Part shown: positions 1 through 10,954 of the stretch, piece after piece
How the letters are laid out: every line of letters starts with the position of its first letter
Position numbering within the stretch: position 1 is the stretch's first letter
NCBI GenBank assembly: GCA_013397115.1
Contig: VWZW01004863.1
Coordinates: forward strand, 992,001 to 1,056,000
DNA length: 64,000 bases
From: Edolisoma coerulescens
Lineage: Eukaryota > Chordata > Aves > Passeriformes > Campephagidae
Direction of reading: 5' to 3'
Position numbers and translations under genes: made by a program
The notes under the pieces: model-generated
Told to the model about the DNA's origin: nothing
Databases searched by the model: none
The model's input: only the letters and a program-made list of their open reading frames with translations

Positions 1-340
1 TAAACTAATTTTTGGCATATTCCATAATAAATGTCCTCCTCTCATTCCTAAATAAAAATACAGCTTTAGTTCTAGAACACAGAGGCAAGAGAAATATCAG
101 TGTTTGTTAAATTTAAAATCTCATGGCTTTTTTTAAAACTAATTTTAACAGAGAAAGCATTAATTAGACATTAAGTGTTTTAAAACCTTCCATTAGACAT
201 ATGATGGAAGAGCAATGCAATTAAGTTTTTGTTAATTTGTGGATTTACTTTTAACACTAAAAACAAGCAAGCAAACAAAAAAACCCTCAAACCCCTGAAC
301 AATATATCTTTTCAAAGGCTTTCCAAAAACCACATTTTGC

Positions 341-399
341 TATTTTTAATTTCTGATAATGAAAGCATTGTTGTTATTTTTAATATCTGATAATGAAAG
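341..399. repeat. 34-bp tandem duplication
   Basis: Positions 341-365 and 375-399 match at 24 of 25 bases with a period of 34 bases. Each copy contains CTGATAATGAAAG, which includes a GATA-factor core. The single mismatch suggests a fairly recent local duplication. Confidence 0.8.
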
Positions 400-751
400 T
401 TTTATATATGGGCTTAATTTCTAATCTGCCATTCAGGTTTACCTGGAATGACAGGAAACTCCCCTGTTCTCTAAGAGTGTAATACCTTTGAAAGATTGGC
501 CTGGCCTAGGATGCCTCCATCTACGTACTAAAATGGGAAACACGTTAAGGGTGGAAATTGTCTTGGCTGACGTTGGTGTCTGCAATTTGGACATCTATAG
601 CTGAGCTACACTCTTGTATGTTCCATTTTTAAGAGAATGGAGGTGTACTCATAGGATATGATTTCTCTGGCATTTTTTTCTGTCTACCTTAAGATGAACT
701 GGATGATTCCTCTGCGAGTCTGTTCATCTCCAATGAGTGTAAAAAGGACTT

Positions 752-784
752 CTGTCAAACATCTGTCAAATTCCTGTCAAACTC
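752..784. repeat. 11-bp tandem repeat of CTGTCAA units
   Basis: Three consecutive 11-base units start at 752, 763 and 774. All begin CTGTCAAA and differ only in the last three bases. A degenerate fourth (CTGCGAA) follows at 785. CTGTCA is the core bound by TALE homeodomain proteins of the TGIF/MEIS type, so this could be a homotypic site cluster; that role is inference. Confidence 0.75.
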
Positions 785-1428
785 CTGCGAAGTAACTGGT
801 TACTCTATGGATGTCCATAACCTCACAGAGGAAACAAAGGATTATGTTAGCTAGCCTTATAAAAATATACATTGTGGTTTAAACTTCCATGTGCAGTTCA
901 CATATGTTGCATTGTGAAAAGTGCATAGCCACACAATGGTATTTATATGGAATTTCAAAGTCTAGTTATGGCCCCTACTGAGAGTATGGGAGAATAGAAA
1001 ATGTGTTGAAAAGTATTTACCGCAGCCAGTGAAACAGTAGAAAGCTAGATAACTCCTGCAAGCAAGTAAAATAATTAGATGCTTCCCAAAAATGATGACA
1101 ATTTGGAATGGCTAAATATCATTCCTTCCATTACCAAAGAATTAAACCCTGAAATGTAGGGGTTAACCAAATGTAATTCAGACCAAAAGAAAGGCCATTA
1201 CTAAAAGAGATGAAAAATCTTTATCTAAGTGAGATTAATCTATATGTGTTTTGTCATTGTTAAATCTTTTCTGCTTTGCACTGCTGCTTTTATCAGAATT
1301 GCTCCTTCTGTGCACCTTAACAACAGGGAGGGAACTCAAATCTCCTTGTTCTACTGGAGTGTATAAAAACAAGTGTGAGTGTAAATGAGGGTTGACCAAA
1401 GCAGAAAAAAATGCAAGCCAAAATGAAT

Positions 1429-1476
1429 CAAAGAAAGAAAGAAACAAAAGAAACCCCAGAACAAAACAAAAAACCA
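1429..1476. repeat. A-rich simple repeat (GAAA/CAAA type)
   Basis: A run of GAAA units passes into CAAAA-type sequence. It accounts for the hydrophobic Phe-rich middle of the overlapping minus-strand open frame. Confidence 0.75.
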
Positions 1477-3835
1477 CTGTTTTGAATACTTTCAAATACA
1501 TTAAAATTTTCTGATTATTACCACCTGTTTGGAAATGTTCTTTGTTTATTTCTATCCAGTTGTAAATGTATTTCCTAGTCCTTTCTGATTTTGCCATTGA
1601 AAAAACCCCTTTTTCCATTAGAAATTTTGCAGTGCTGAACTTCCATCTCAAAAATATCACCATGTTTTTTCACTCAGACTGCTGAAAAATGGCTGAACTT
1701 CTAAACTTGTCATGAACAGTAAATAGTCCTTGTTAAAGAGCAAGTCTACAGCTAAATTTGTACAACAGTCTTAGAAGATAATACAAAATGAAGTATACAT
1801 TACAGAACGTGGTCAAAAGATGTATACCACCCTGTCTGGTGTTCAGCCTAGCAATTTTCCTCTCTTGTGTGAAAATATGACATGTAGAGCCTCACAGCAT
1901 TTTACCCCTTCACGTCTAAAAACTGTGTTTCTAAGTTATGGTTTCAAGGTGCAAAATTCTGAGAGGGAATAATGCAAAAATTGAATTGATACAATTCAGA
2001 ATAAATATATAACCCCCTATACAACCTGATCTTGGTTTAGCACTTTTGGCTTGAAGAGGTGAAAGTGTACTTGGCATACTAAGAATGCAAAATGTTCACA
2101 TCTGTAAAAATATGGGATTTATCTAAGCAGTGGAAGCATGTTCCCGTTCTAGGAGCTTCCCATTTCCTGAATTAGTAAATGCTTAAAACTGATGTACATA
2201 GGGAGAAAATGGGTAGAAAATGGCTCCATTTTATCAGAGCATTTTGTGATGTTACCTGACTATTATATTTGTTGAAGTATAAAATTTCTTGAAAGTATCA
2301 GAAAAGACAGTTCTAATGAAACAAAGTTTGGAGGAAATGTTCTTGTAACATTAATTTATTCACTGTGGAGAGAAGAGAAAAAATGAACAGTTCTGAAATG
2401 GTTACAGTCCCATTTAGGCATTTTACAAAATGAAAAGGTCAAATTGCACACAGACTGGTTTTTTTTTTGTTTAGAAATTTGAGCTGAAAATATATAATAT
2501 AGAAATAAAAACATCATAAACAGCAGAAACTAGTATGTGAGGTACTAGGCATTTTTAATAGTCAGTTATTATCACACATTATTTTTAAAATTTTGACTTT
2601 CTGCCCGAACTTCATACAAACTAAAAAAAAAAATTCAGTTTGACATATTACTTTTTACTTATCATTAGAGTAGATTGCTCAAGTTCTTCCAGAAGATTTC
2701 TAGTGTGTAACATAAATTTAACAGGTATTCTGCATGACCCACAGGGTTCTTAAAGATCAAAGGCCTTATGTTCCTCCTCGTGATACAATTTCTCCACCTT
2801 ATTTTAGTTTCTGGCACATTACTTTTGGGACAATTACTTTAATTTGTTGGGGTTTTTTGTTTGGTTGGGTTTTTTTTATTTATTTTATTTTCAATAATTA
2901 CATCTAGCATACTATCTCTTGAGATTACAAATATTTGGGAATAGTATTTCAGATACATTTGGCATTCTTCCCCAATAATGATGCCGAGGTTAAAACAGCA
3001 TGTTCTAGGCCAATGCATTTTACCTGTGTGACTGGAAAATAGCAGCAGATGTGAATGATGATAAAACAAGATGGTCTGGCACTTCATGCGATCAATGATT
3101 ATACCGAATTAAAAGCTCGACATATTTGATCAAAGGGAAAACACAAATTTATCGGAACAGGAATGGCTAGTAATTGCTGCCACCACCAGATTCTGCTTTG
3201 GAGGGTGAAGCTACAGCTGCTGGCAACAGAATTAACCTTCACTCTGGAGGCTCTCATGATGATTTAGATTCTGTATGAATAGCATAAATAATTCTGTTTA
3301 AAATAAAGCCCATGGAAATCACACTGTGGCAATGCAGTTTTGCCAGGACTGAAGTCTACAATGATAGAGACACAATGGCTTTTGAGAGAGGGAACAGCAG
3401 GACAGCTCATATGTGAGTGGTTGCTGTGAGGCTGCCAAAAGAGATCTAATTCCATCTTTTTCCATCCAGCAAAATTATGTAGCACAAGAGGTTTTGTAAA
3501 TTGCAGAAGCATTAATTCAGATAGCTTCCTACATACTGCAGGGGAGAATGTAGCTGTGTACTGGGAAAGGCTAGAAAAAATAGATGTGTAAGCTAAACTC
3601 ACCAATAATAACTTCAGCATAAAAGAGTTTTTTAAGCACCTGATGTTTAACAGAAACCAGGATTTTTACGCTGGAACACAATATTACACTCCTTACTGAT
3701 TTCCCACTGCAGTTTCTTGCCACTGTCCATATTCCAAAACTCAACACTAGGCTAGACAACAGCCCACTCTTTATTAATGATGAAAGATCTATAGAGAAGC
3801 TCCTCTCCATAATCAGTTTACAACAGTAATTAAAA

Positions 3836-3872
3836 TTTGAAAAAAGAAAAAAAACCAAAAAACAAAAAAACC
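3836..3872. repeat. A-rich low-complexity tract
   Basis: Runs of A are broken only by single G or CC, with no unit structure beyond that. A 95-codon minus-strand frame starts inside it and is not considered a gene. Confidence 0.7.
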
Positions 3873-5928
3873 TCTCTGCTTCTTCCTGCTAGCATACCAA
3901 TGAAGAGATCATAATTTTAATACAAAATGCAAAATAAAATAGAGAAAAAAATCCAAGGTCATTTAAACTTGAAATATGTTCCGAAGAAAGTGATAAAAAA
4001 ATGAATCAGGATGTGTTTGTCTAAAATTTCAAGGGGCAAAGAAGGAGGACTAAAAACCTGAAGGCTCTTTTTATGCATGATCATGAATACTGATTTTTCT
4101 GACTCATCTGCATCCCTACAGAGAGAGAAGAAATAAGCATGTTTTCTTTTGGGATCTTAGTTTAAAATGCATCCATGTGGGATTTAAGTCCCGACAGCAG
4201 ACTGGAACATGAAAAACAAATAGCATTTTTCATCTCAAGACAGAAATGTTTCTCCATTTTTTCTGATATTCTAATGTAACATAAAGGTCATTGGATTTTG
4301 CATAGCAATGCAAATAACAAGAAAGCAAAGGAATTAAAGTCTGCACAGAACAAGAATAAGCATTGACATCTATTTTTCATTTACCAGAAAGCAAAAATTA
4401 TTGTGACACTATTGATATTCTTAGTAGAGAGATAATTATTTGCAGTATTTTCAAATACATTTTAAAATATTTTCTGGAGTTTAGTTTTTTATTGGCTATT
4501 CTTATATTTATTAAACAAATGGAAATTATCCCCAGCTGATATTAACCATTTGTAGGGATTGGCATTTGTATTTTCTTAACCTGTGACAATTTTGTTAAAA
4601 ATTAGAATCCCACCATCACAGGTAACATGGAAGTGGCGTGTGGAAATTTGTGTGTTCAAAATATACCTAAATCTATTAACAGTATCTCAGATTAAAGACT
4701 TTGACTTCCTATTTTTAGAATGTTTCTCAAACTAGACTTAATATCAACTATTCTTCCTTCAGATTTATTTCTCTGTGAAGGATCTCTGGAGCCAGAGAAA
4801 TAAAAATACACATTATAAAAATTAACATGCAAGGACCAGAACACTTTTTTACAGAAAACAGAACACTTTTTAATAAATTAACTTCTAGCTAAAAAGTCAC
4901 ACACTACAGGTACCTGAGCTCTTAGTATTGCATAGTTCGTAACTTCAAACTCTTAAAACTCTGGTCATCAAGGCTTGTTCAGTTCTGAAATAGATACCTT
5001 GCTCTGTAAACAGTGATGGTAGAGGCTTTTATTTCTCTGACAGAATCTCAAACAGTCAACAAAATTCTCATTTGAGACAACAGATATGACTGCTATTCTA
5101 TAAATGGTTCACTTTTCCATATTGGAGCTAGATAAATGGGAAAGGAAACTGGACTTGGTTCTCAGTCTTCAGAGCTTTTCCCGCAAACTTGACATGATTG
5201 CCTGACTAATGAGAAATCCTGTATCCAAGACAAACTACATCTTGAGAGTCTTTTTGCCAGAGATTGTCATGTCATTTGACAAAAGAAATATATTTCTGTT
5301 TCATAAAACTAATAATTATTGTCCAAGTTTGTTTAATGCTAGAATTCATTTATTATTTTAATGGGCTGAATAGTCTTCTCTAAAGGCTAATTAAACTTTT
5401 ACTAGCCAGCATTATAAGTGTATTGAAGAGTAATGAAGATTATTGTACTGCCAATGTATTGTGTCATGGGAATTCCCTATATCAAGAACAGCCACAGTAC
5501 AGGAGTATTGCAAAGGACCATTGTAAAGTTCTGCACAGCTCTTTTGCTCTGGTGCCCAGAGTGTAAAGGCTCCATTGACTGCTAGCAGTATATCTGAATG
5601 AAGCTGTCACAATCACTCTAGAGCTAGCTTACAGAATTTCTGGAGCTATGTTTTCCAAACCTAGGGGCATATGTTTTAGCCCTTTGCAATCAATGACATC
5701 TCCCTGTATCCTTCAGCATGAGAACATGAAAATAGAATGTGAAAGGAAAAACTGTACCAAGACTATAAAAGCATATTGAGAACCTCAATTCTAATTTTGT
5801 ATAAAACCAACCCCAGGCTCGAGTGAGGAAACATACTAATGCAAAATGCAGACTTCGAACAACAGTTTCTGGGTCAGTGCCAATAACACTGTAAAAACAG
5901 CTGTAAAAGCAAAACATAGGTAAACAAA

Positions 5929-5985
5929 GAACAAAAAAGAAAAAAACAAAACCAAAACCCAACCCAAACAAGCCAAAAAGCCCAG
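5929..5985. repeat. A/C-rich low-complexity tract
   Basis: Poly-A with interspersed C (AAAAC, AACCC types). On the opposite strand it gives long Phe/Leu/Val runs in two overlapping minus-strand frames, which explains their apparent membrane character. Confidence 0.7.
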
Positions 5986-6925
5986 AATAAAATGACACCA
6001 AAACAAATGATCTAAAGTCATAAACACCTAATCTGTCCCCTCTGGCAAAACTCCATATATACATCTGCATCTGTCCTCTCATTTGCTGAGCTCTTTAGAG
6101 TAGAAAACATATCCTATTTCTCTCTCTAGAGAGAAAGTTCAGTTGACAGCCAAGTTACGATAAGCACCTCGTGTTTAACTGTGTTTATTTACAAATAGAA
6201 GTTAACATACATTTTAGAGATTAAATATTGCTTGGTAGTTGTTGTCATTGTCATTGGGGTTTTTTTTATTTTCTAGTGAAAATTATTCACTTTGAGGTCG
6301 TTGCCAAGAATTAAATGGACCAGAGAAAAAGTCTTTGTCCAATTTATGATGATGGTTAAAGTAGTTACCACTCATTTATGACTATTCTAAATTATACCAC
6401 TCATTTTAAGAAATGCACAATTATTCTTTGATTCCTGTGCTTCCTGTGCAATTAATTAATTCCATTGGAAGGGGAGAAAACACCTATAAGAAAAGACATA
6501 AAGAAAAAATTTTTTTTTTCAAAAGCCTGTTTTAACCTTAAGGGAAAACAAGCAAAGTAAATCCAATTTTAGGCATCCCTTCCGATTCTTCACTCCTAGA
6601 GTTGAGTTTCTAATTGAAATGATTTCCCCAAAGTACATGATATTAGAGCAATGATATGGGTTAATTGCAGAATTTATTGGGTGGTGATATGGAAAAATTA
6701 ACATGCATCACAGTGTGATTCAAATAATTTTCTATGGTAATCCTATGAAATAACCTCAATTTTAATGTAGAATAATGCAAGTTTTTTTCACTATCAATTA
6801 AGAATGACATTTCACAAGCTTTGCTGGGAGTTGCATATCCCGATACCACTGAAAGTCAGTATGAGTTGGGTTCCAGTCTTCCTACAACTCCAGAAAAATG
6901 CTGAATTCAGTGTTTTGGGGTACAA

Positions 6926-6954
6926 CCCCCTCCCCCCAAAAAAAAAAAAAAAAG
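6926..6954. repeat. C tract followed by A16-type homopolymer
   Basis: A short C-rich run leads directly into an uninterrupted A tract. Such junctions are prone to length error in sequencing. No element body is recognisable upstream, so I do not call it a retroposon tail. Confidence 0.7.
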
Positions 6955-7418
6955 GACAAGAAAATAAGAACCTCCATTCAGCAAATTGCTAAATTCTAAA
7001 GTAATCCCTGTCCTGAGTTTGAGATAAATAAGCACCATAGACACAGACGTTTGAAATATGATTCAGCATTACCCTAATTCATCTCTCAGCTTTTCTTCTA
7101 GTTTAGAGAATTTGGAAGACGGGGAGGGTGAGTGTCTTTTGCCATAAGTATCAGGGAAAACCCTGCAGTATGCCCAATTTTTACTTTTTTTTATGCTTTC
7201 AGTGACACTGTAATAGGATGTAATAAGCATTTTCCTTTCACCATTTAGTCTTCTAGACTTGAATGTTAAGGGGTAAACAAAATATTAATATTTAAACTTT
7301 CCTTTCCTTTCTTAACAACTCTAAAGAGCATTTTGAAAAAATAAAAAGGCATAACTGAGATATCTTGATTTTGTTTTCCTGTCAAACAGAAGAAGAAAAT
7401 GAGAAACTAATATACATA

Positions 7419-8051
7419 TGTCCTAGGTTACAGTGCAAGATGTAACCAAAAGTATGTATTCTATTATCATCTTCACAAGCTGTTAAAGCAGGTGGGGCAG
7501 TGCTCGTTATCTCCTACCTTGACTCATCCCTGATAACTCCCTCCTGAAGCTATCCCTGTGTAATGGGCAATCAAGGACCCACTGCACAACTCAGAATTGT
7601 ATCATCCCATTGTGAGATGCTCTGCCCAGGGGGAAGAACCAAGCATTCCCACCTGGATATAATCTGGGGTTTGAAACAGCACAAACAGCCTTTACCTACT
7701 GGATTCCCAGAGGACAAGAGCTGCATAGCCACCACTGGACCTTCAGAGGAGGACCAGGCCCTTCCACAGAATCACTGCTTCAACAGAACCACTTCAGAGA
7801 GGATTGCAGCCACCACCCTGCCCAGCAGGGTGTCAGGTTATATCCTGACTCTGTCAGGTTAAGGTGGTATTTTTGTATTATTGCTTTGTTATATATACGA
7901 GTAAAGAACTGTTATTCCTATTTCTCATATAATTGCTTGAAAGCCCCTTAATTTCAAAATTATAATAATTTGGAGGGAAGGGGCTTACATTTTCTATTCC
8001 GAGGGAGGGTCCTCCCTTCCTTAGCAAACACCTGTCTTTCAAACCAAGACA
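7419..8051 (+). mobile_element. Solo LTR of an endogenous retrovirus, complete
   Basis: The element begins TGTCCTAGG and ends CCAAGACA, giving the TG...CA termini and the short TGTC/GACA inverted ends of retroviral LTRs. It is flanked by a perfect 5-bp direct repeat, ACATA, at 7414-7418 and 8052-8056. These are target-site duplications, so the unit is a complete 633-bp insertion. Plus orientation is inferred from a TATA-like stretch at about 7891-7897 followed by an AGTAAA poly(A)-type signal at 7900-7905 and a U5-like tail. No internal retroviral genes or second LTR are present, so it is a solo LTR left by recombination. The sequence resembles an LTR family I associate with passerine genomes, but I cannot name the family. 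A 99-codon plus-strand frame at 7563-7862 lies inside the LTR and is not a gene. Five-base duplications are usual for ERVL-like and some other classes. Confidence 0.85.
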
Positions 8052-9458
8052 ACATATTAGATAAATAACAGCTTGGTTCTATTCAGTAGCCCTTTCTCCT
8101 TTGAGAATTTTTTTCCTACACCTCTAGCTCCCTACTTTTGTTTTAAACATACTCTAAGATTGTTGCCACTTAGAGAGTACTAAATTTTGTGATCATGGGC
8201 CTCTGGCTGAAATGATTTGCTGTACTTCTTTCAGGAGCAGGGATCTTTTCTTTTGATTTTCAGTTGATACCTTTTTAGATTTAATATTTCATAAAAGTAT
8301 TGATGTAATCTAGGGATTAGTTATGTGCATAAATAGTAAAGGCTAGTATTGGAATCAAGTGCAGTGATTCACTACAAATTTTATAACTGACACCAATTTA
8401 TACTTTATCCACCACACACTTGTCTTGAGCTTCCATTTATGATTTCCCTTTATCCTGGTTATTAAAATTATATATTAAAAGAATATACACACTTACAAAG
8501 TTGACTTTTCACTTTGCTTGTTTTCTTTTTCATAAGAGAGTGCAAGAAACTTTGTTAGGTGAAATTACCCTAGGATTTTACCCTAGTTCTTATGTCATAT
8601 TTGGCATATGATATAAAAGAAGTGGCAGATGTGAAAACCGATAAAACAAGAAATGTCTGAAATGGAGATAATTCCCACTCATGGTAGTTAGACAGTATGT
8701 TCCATGAGCAAGAAACACACTGAGATTATGAGTTTGACTTGTTTGGTCAAGGTGGAAACATTTGCAAATGTTTTCTGGGAACACCAGGAGGTACTGCCAT
8801 AAGTTTACTCCCAGGAGGGTTTGGTTGCAATTGCGAGTGGCAATATCACCAATCTATCTCAGAGCCCTTGCACTTATTTAACATCAACAGTAGGAGAAAA
8901 AGTGAGCTTGTAGATGACCTAGTACTGACAAGAGCTGTTGCATTTGGATATAGCAAGAGGAGATGCTTGTAAATGCTGTCATTCAGGAAAAAAAAGAAAG
9001 TTGAAAGAAAAAAGTAGTAATACCAGGGTCAGACATATATTCTTTCTAATGAAGGAACCTAGCCAACATGATACATCACAGAATTTGTTCCACTGCTTCC
9101 AGCATGAGGACAGTAAATGTAAAAATTGCAACCATTCCCTGATAAATATTTATTTTGAATATCTACACAGCGGATGGATGTCTCAGCGCAGTATGAATGT
9201 TAGATCAATCATATTTCTGCATATGGCCTTTAGATATACAGTAGAGACTCAATTGATTTAATTAAGATGGACCAACTCACTCAAACAATTAAATTAGTAA
9301 ATTCAGTTGAAAAATTTATTACAGCATGCACAAATTTAACACATGCATGCAGGTATATTGGTTGTTTGAATGTACCTGTAGTACCAAATTTCTTTTGCTG
9401 TTTTCTTAAATCTGTACATTGGGTCATTTATATTTATGCATATAATATAAAGTAGAGA
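8052..9458. other. Unique DNA between LTR and CR1, no gene recognised
   Basis: There are several short open frames on both strands, none recognisable. The one structural item is an exact 18-bp palindrome at 8756-8773 (listed separately). No repeat family was recognised. Confidence 0.55.
8756..8773. promoter_or_regulatory. Perfect 18-bp palindrome around ATTTGCAAAT
   Basis: AAACATTTGCAAATGTTT is an exact inverted repeat with no spacer. The core ATTTGCAAAT resembles octamer/POU or C/EBP-type half sites. The palindrome is seen directly; any role as a binding site is inference, and chance formation in AT-rich DNA is possible. Confidence 0.35.
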
Positions 9459-10297
9459 ATCATCAAATCATAGCATAGTTTGGGTTGGAAGGTTTCCCTG
9501 AAAGAGGTGCGGTATCTTGCACTTGGTTCGGCTGAAGTTTATCAGGTTCCCATGGGTCTATTTCTGTCTTGTCCAGGTCCCTCTGGATGGCATCCCATCC
9601 TTCAGGTATGTCAACTGCACAACTCAGCTTGGTGTCATCTGCAAACTTGCTGAGCATGCACTCAATTCCTTTGTTTATGCAATTCATAACAGTATTAAAC
9701 AGTACTGGTCCCAATATAAATTAATCCTGCCATAAGAAACATCACTCGTGACCGATCTCCATCTGGACATTGAACCACTGATCCCTACGCTCTTGATGTG
9801 ATCATTCAAGCAATTCTTCATCCACTGAACAGTCACCCATTGAATCCATTTCTCTCCAATTTAGAGAGAAGGATGTTGTGGCGGTCCATATCAAAGGCCT
9901 TACAGAATTCAAAGTAAATTGCGTCTATAGCCATTCCCCTGCCCACTGATGTAGTCACTCCATCAGAAAAGGCCAGGAGGCCGGTGACACAGAACTTGAC
10001 CTTGGTGAAGCCATTCTGGCTGTCAAATTACCTCCCTGTTCTCCATGTGCCTTAGCTTAAGCTTCCAGCAGGATTTGTTCCGCGATTGTCCCAGGCACAG
10101 TGGTGAGGCTGACAAGTCGGTAATTCCCATAGTATTCCTTTTCATTCTTTTATAAAAATGGGATGTGATATTTCCATTTTGTCCACCTGGGACTTGACCT
10201 GACTGCCACAACTTTCAAATATCAAGGAGAATGGCTTGGCAACTACGTCAGCTAATTTTGCCAGGACTTTGGGAGAAGTAGTATATCGAATACAGGT
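9459..10297 (-). pseudogene. CR1 LINE fragment: degraded reverse transcriptase with internal deletion
   Basis: Read on the minus strand, this is the reverse-transcriptase part of CR1 ORF2. Around 10211-10023 it gives a finger-region segment with GNIT, SLT-like and RHMENREVI motifs. Around 9920-9840 comes the palm motif A region with CKAFD followed by HNILL, and at about 9714-9560 there is GPVLFN followed by SKFADDTKL, the catalytic FADD box (motif C). The copy is dead: stops and frame changes separate these blocks, and motif A reads YFEF where active CR1 elements have an Asp in place of Glu. At the 3' end only about 40 bases of CR1 tail (9459-9500, TTTGGGTTGGAAGG) remain, joined directly to the RT region. 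The RT C-terminal part and most of the 3' UTR are therefore deleted. The 5' end is truncated, as usual for LINE insertions. Family assignment rests on recognised protein motifs. Confidence 0.9.
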
Positions 10298-10483
10298 ATT
10301 TCTTTAGATTCTGTTCCTTAAGTTAAACCTAGAAGAGAATGTGGAAATATTTTCCTACAAAAATAAATAGGAGAGATTAACAAAGTTACTGGTGTCCTTG
10401 GGGTTGAACTCTTTAGAATTAACACTTTCTTTTCCTTTTTATTGTAAATTTTGTAAATTTTATTTTCATTTTTCTTCATCCAT
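10298..10483. other. Spacer between two opposed CR1 fragments
   Basis: About 190 bases of AT-rich DNA separate the 5' ends of two CR1 fragments that point away from each other. No feature was recognised in it. Confidence 0.5.
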
Positions 10484-10954
10484 CCCTTTCTCTAGAGAAG
10501 GGCAACAAAGCTGGTGAAGGTGTCTGGTGTCTGTAACACAAGTCTTCTAGAAGTGGCTGAGGGAGCTGGGGGTGTTTAGCCTGGAGAAGAGGAAATTCTA
10601 GGGTGACATTATAACTCTCTATGACTTCCAGAAAGGCGGTCATAGCAAGATAGAGGTTGGTCAATTCTCTCAGACAACCAGTGACAGGACAAGTGGACAC
10701 AGTCCTAAGCTGCCCCAGGGAACATTTAGGTTGGACATTAGGAAGAATTTCTTCACAACCAGGATGATTTGGCATCAGAATGGACTGCCCGGGGAGGTGG
10801 TGGAATCACCATCCCTGGAGGTGTTTAAGGAAAGACTGGATGTGTCACTGAGTGCCATAACCTGGTTAACAAAGTGGTGTTCCATCATAGGTTGGACTTG
10901 ATGATCTCAGAGGTCCTTTCCAACCTGACTGATCCTGTGATTCTGTGATTTCTT
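10484..10954 (+). pseudogene. CR1 LINE 3' fragment, plus strand
   Basis: The plus strand shows the conserved CR1 C-terminal coding and 3'-UTR layout. In order there is an AGAAGGGCAACAAAGCTGGT block, a GGAGAAGAGGA block, GGTTGGACATTAGGAAGAA, then GAGGTGTTTAAGG. The end is GGTTGGACTTGATGATCTC followed by TGATTCTGTGATT, the usual 3' end of avian CR1. Several in-frame stops make it non-coding. The intact 3' end with 5' truncation is the standard outcome of target-primed reverse transcription. It lies head-to-head with the minus-strand CR1 just upstream and is best explained as an independent insertion. Confidence 0.9.

Larger units (their letters stand above)
1..7418. other. AT-rich unique DNA, no gene recognised
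   Basis: This stretch is strongly AT-rich and carries no open frame that I recognise. The longest frames (about 130-142 codons on the minus strand near 1.2-1.7 kb and 5.7-6.1 kb) cross poly-purine or CAAA-type simple sequence. They encode low-complexity Phe/Leu/Ser-rich products, as expected of chance frames in AT-rich DNA. I see no tRNA, no clear promoter and no transposon end. It contains small repeats listed separately (341-399, 752-784, 1429-1476, 3836-3872, 5929-5985, 6926-6954). It could be intergenic or intronic; the sequence alone does not say which. Confidence 0.6.

Noticed and set aside
1235..1663. 142-codon minus-strand frame with a hydrophobic middle
   Set aside because: The hydrophobic part is the reverse of a GAAA/CAAA simple repeat. 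There is no recognisable domain and the rest is ordinary AT-rich sequence.
5690..6082. 130-codon minus-strand frame resembling a membrane protein
   Set aside because: The Phe/Leu/Val run comes from an A/C-rich low-complexity tract. A second frame overlaps it with the same artefact.
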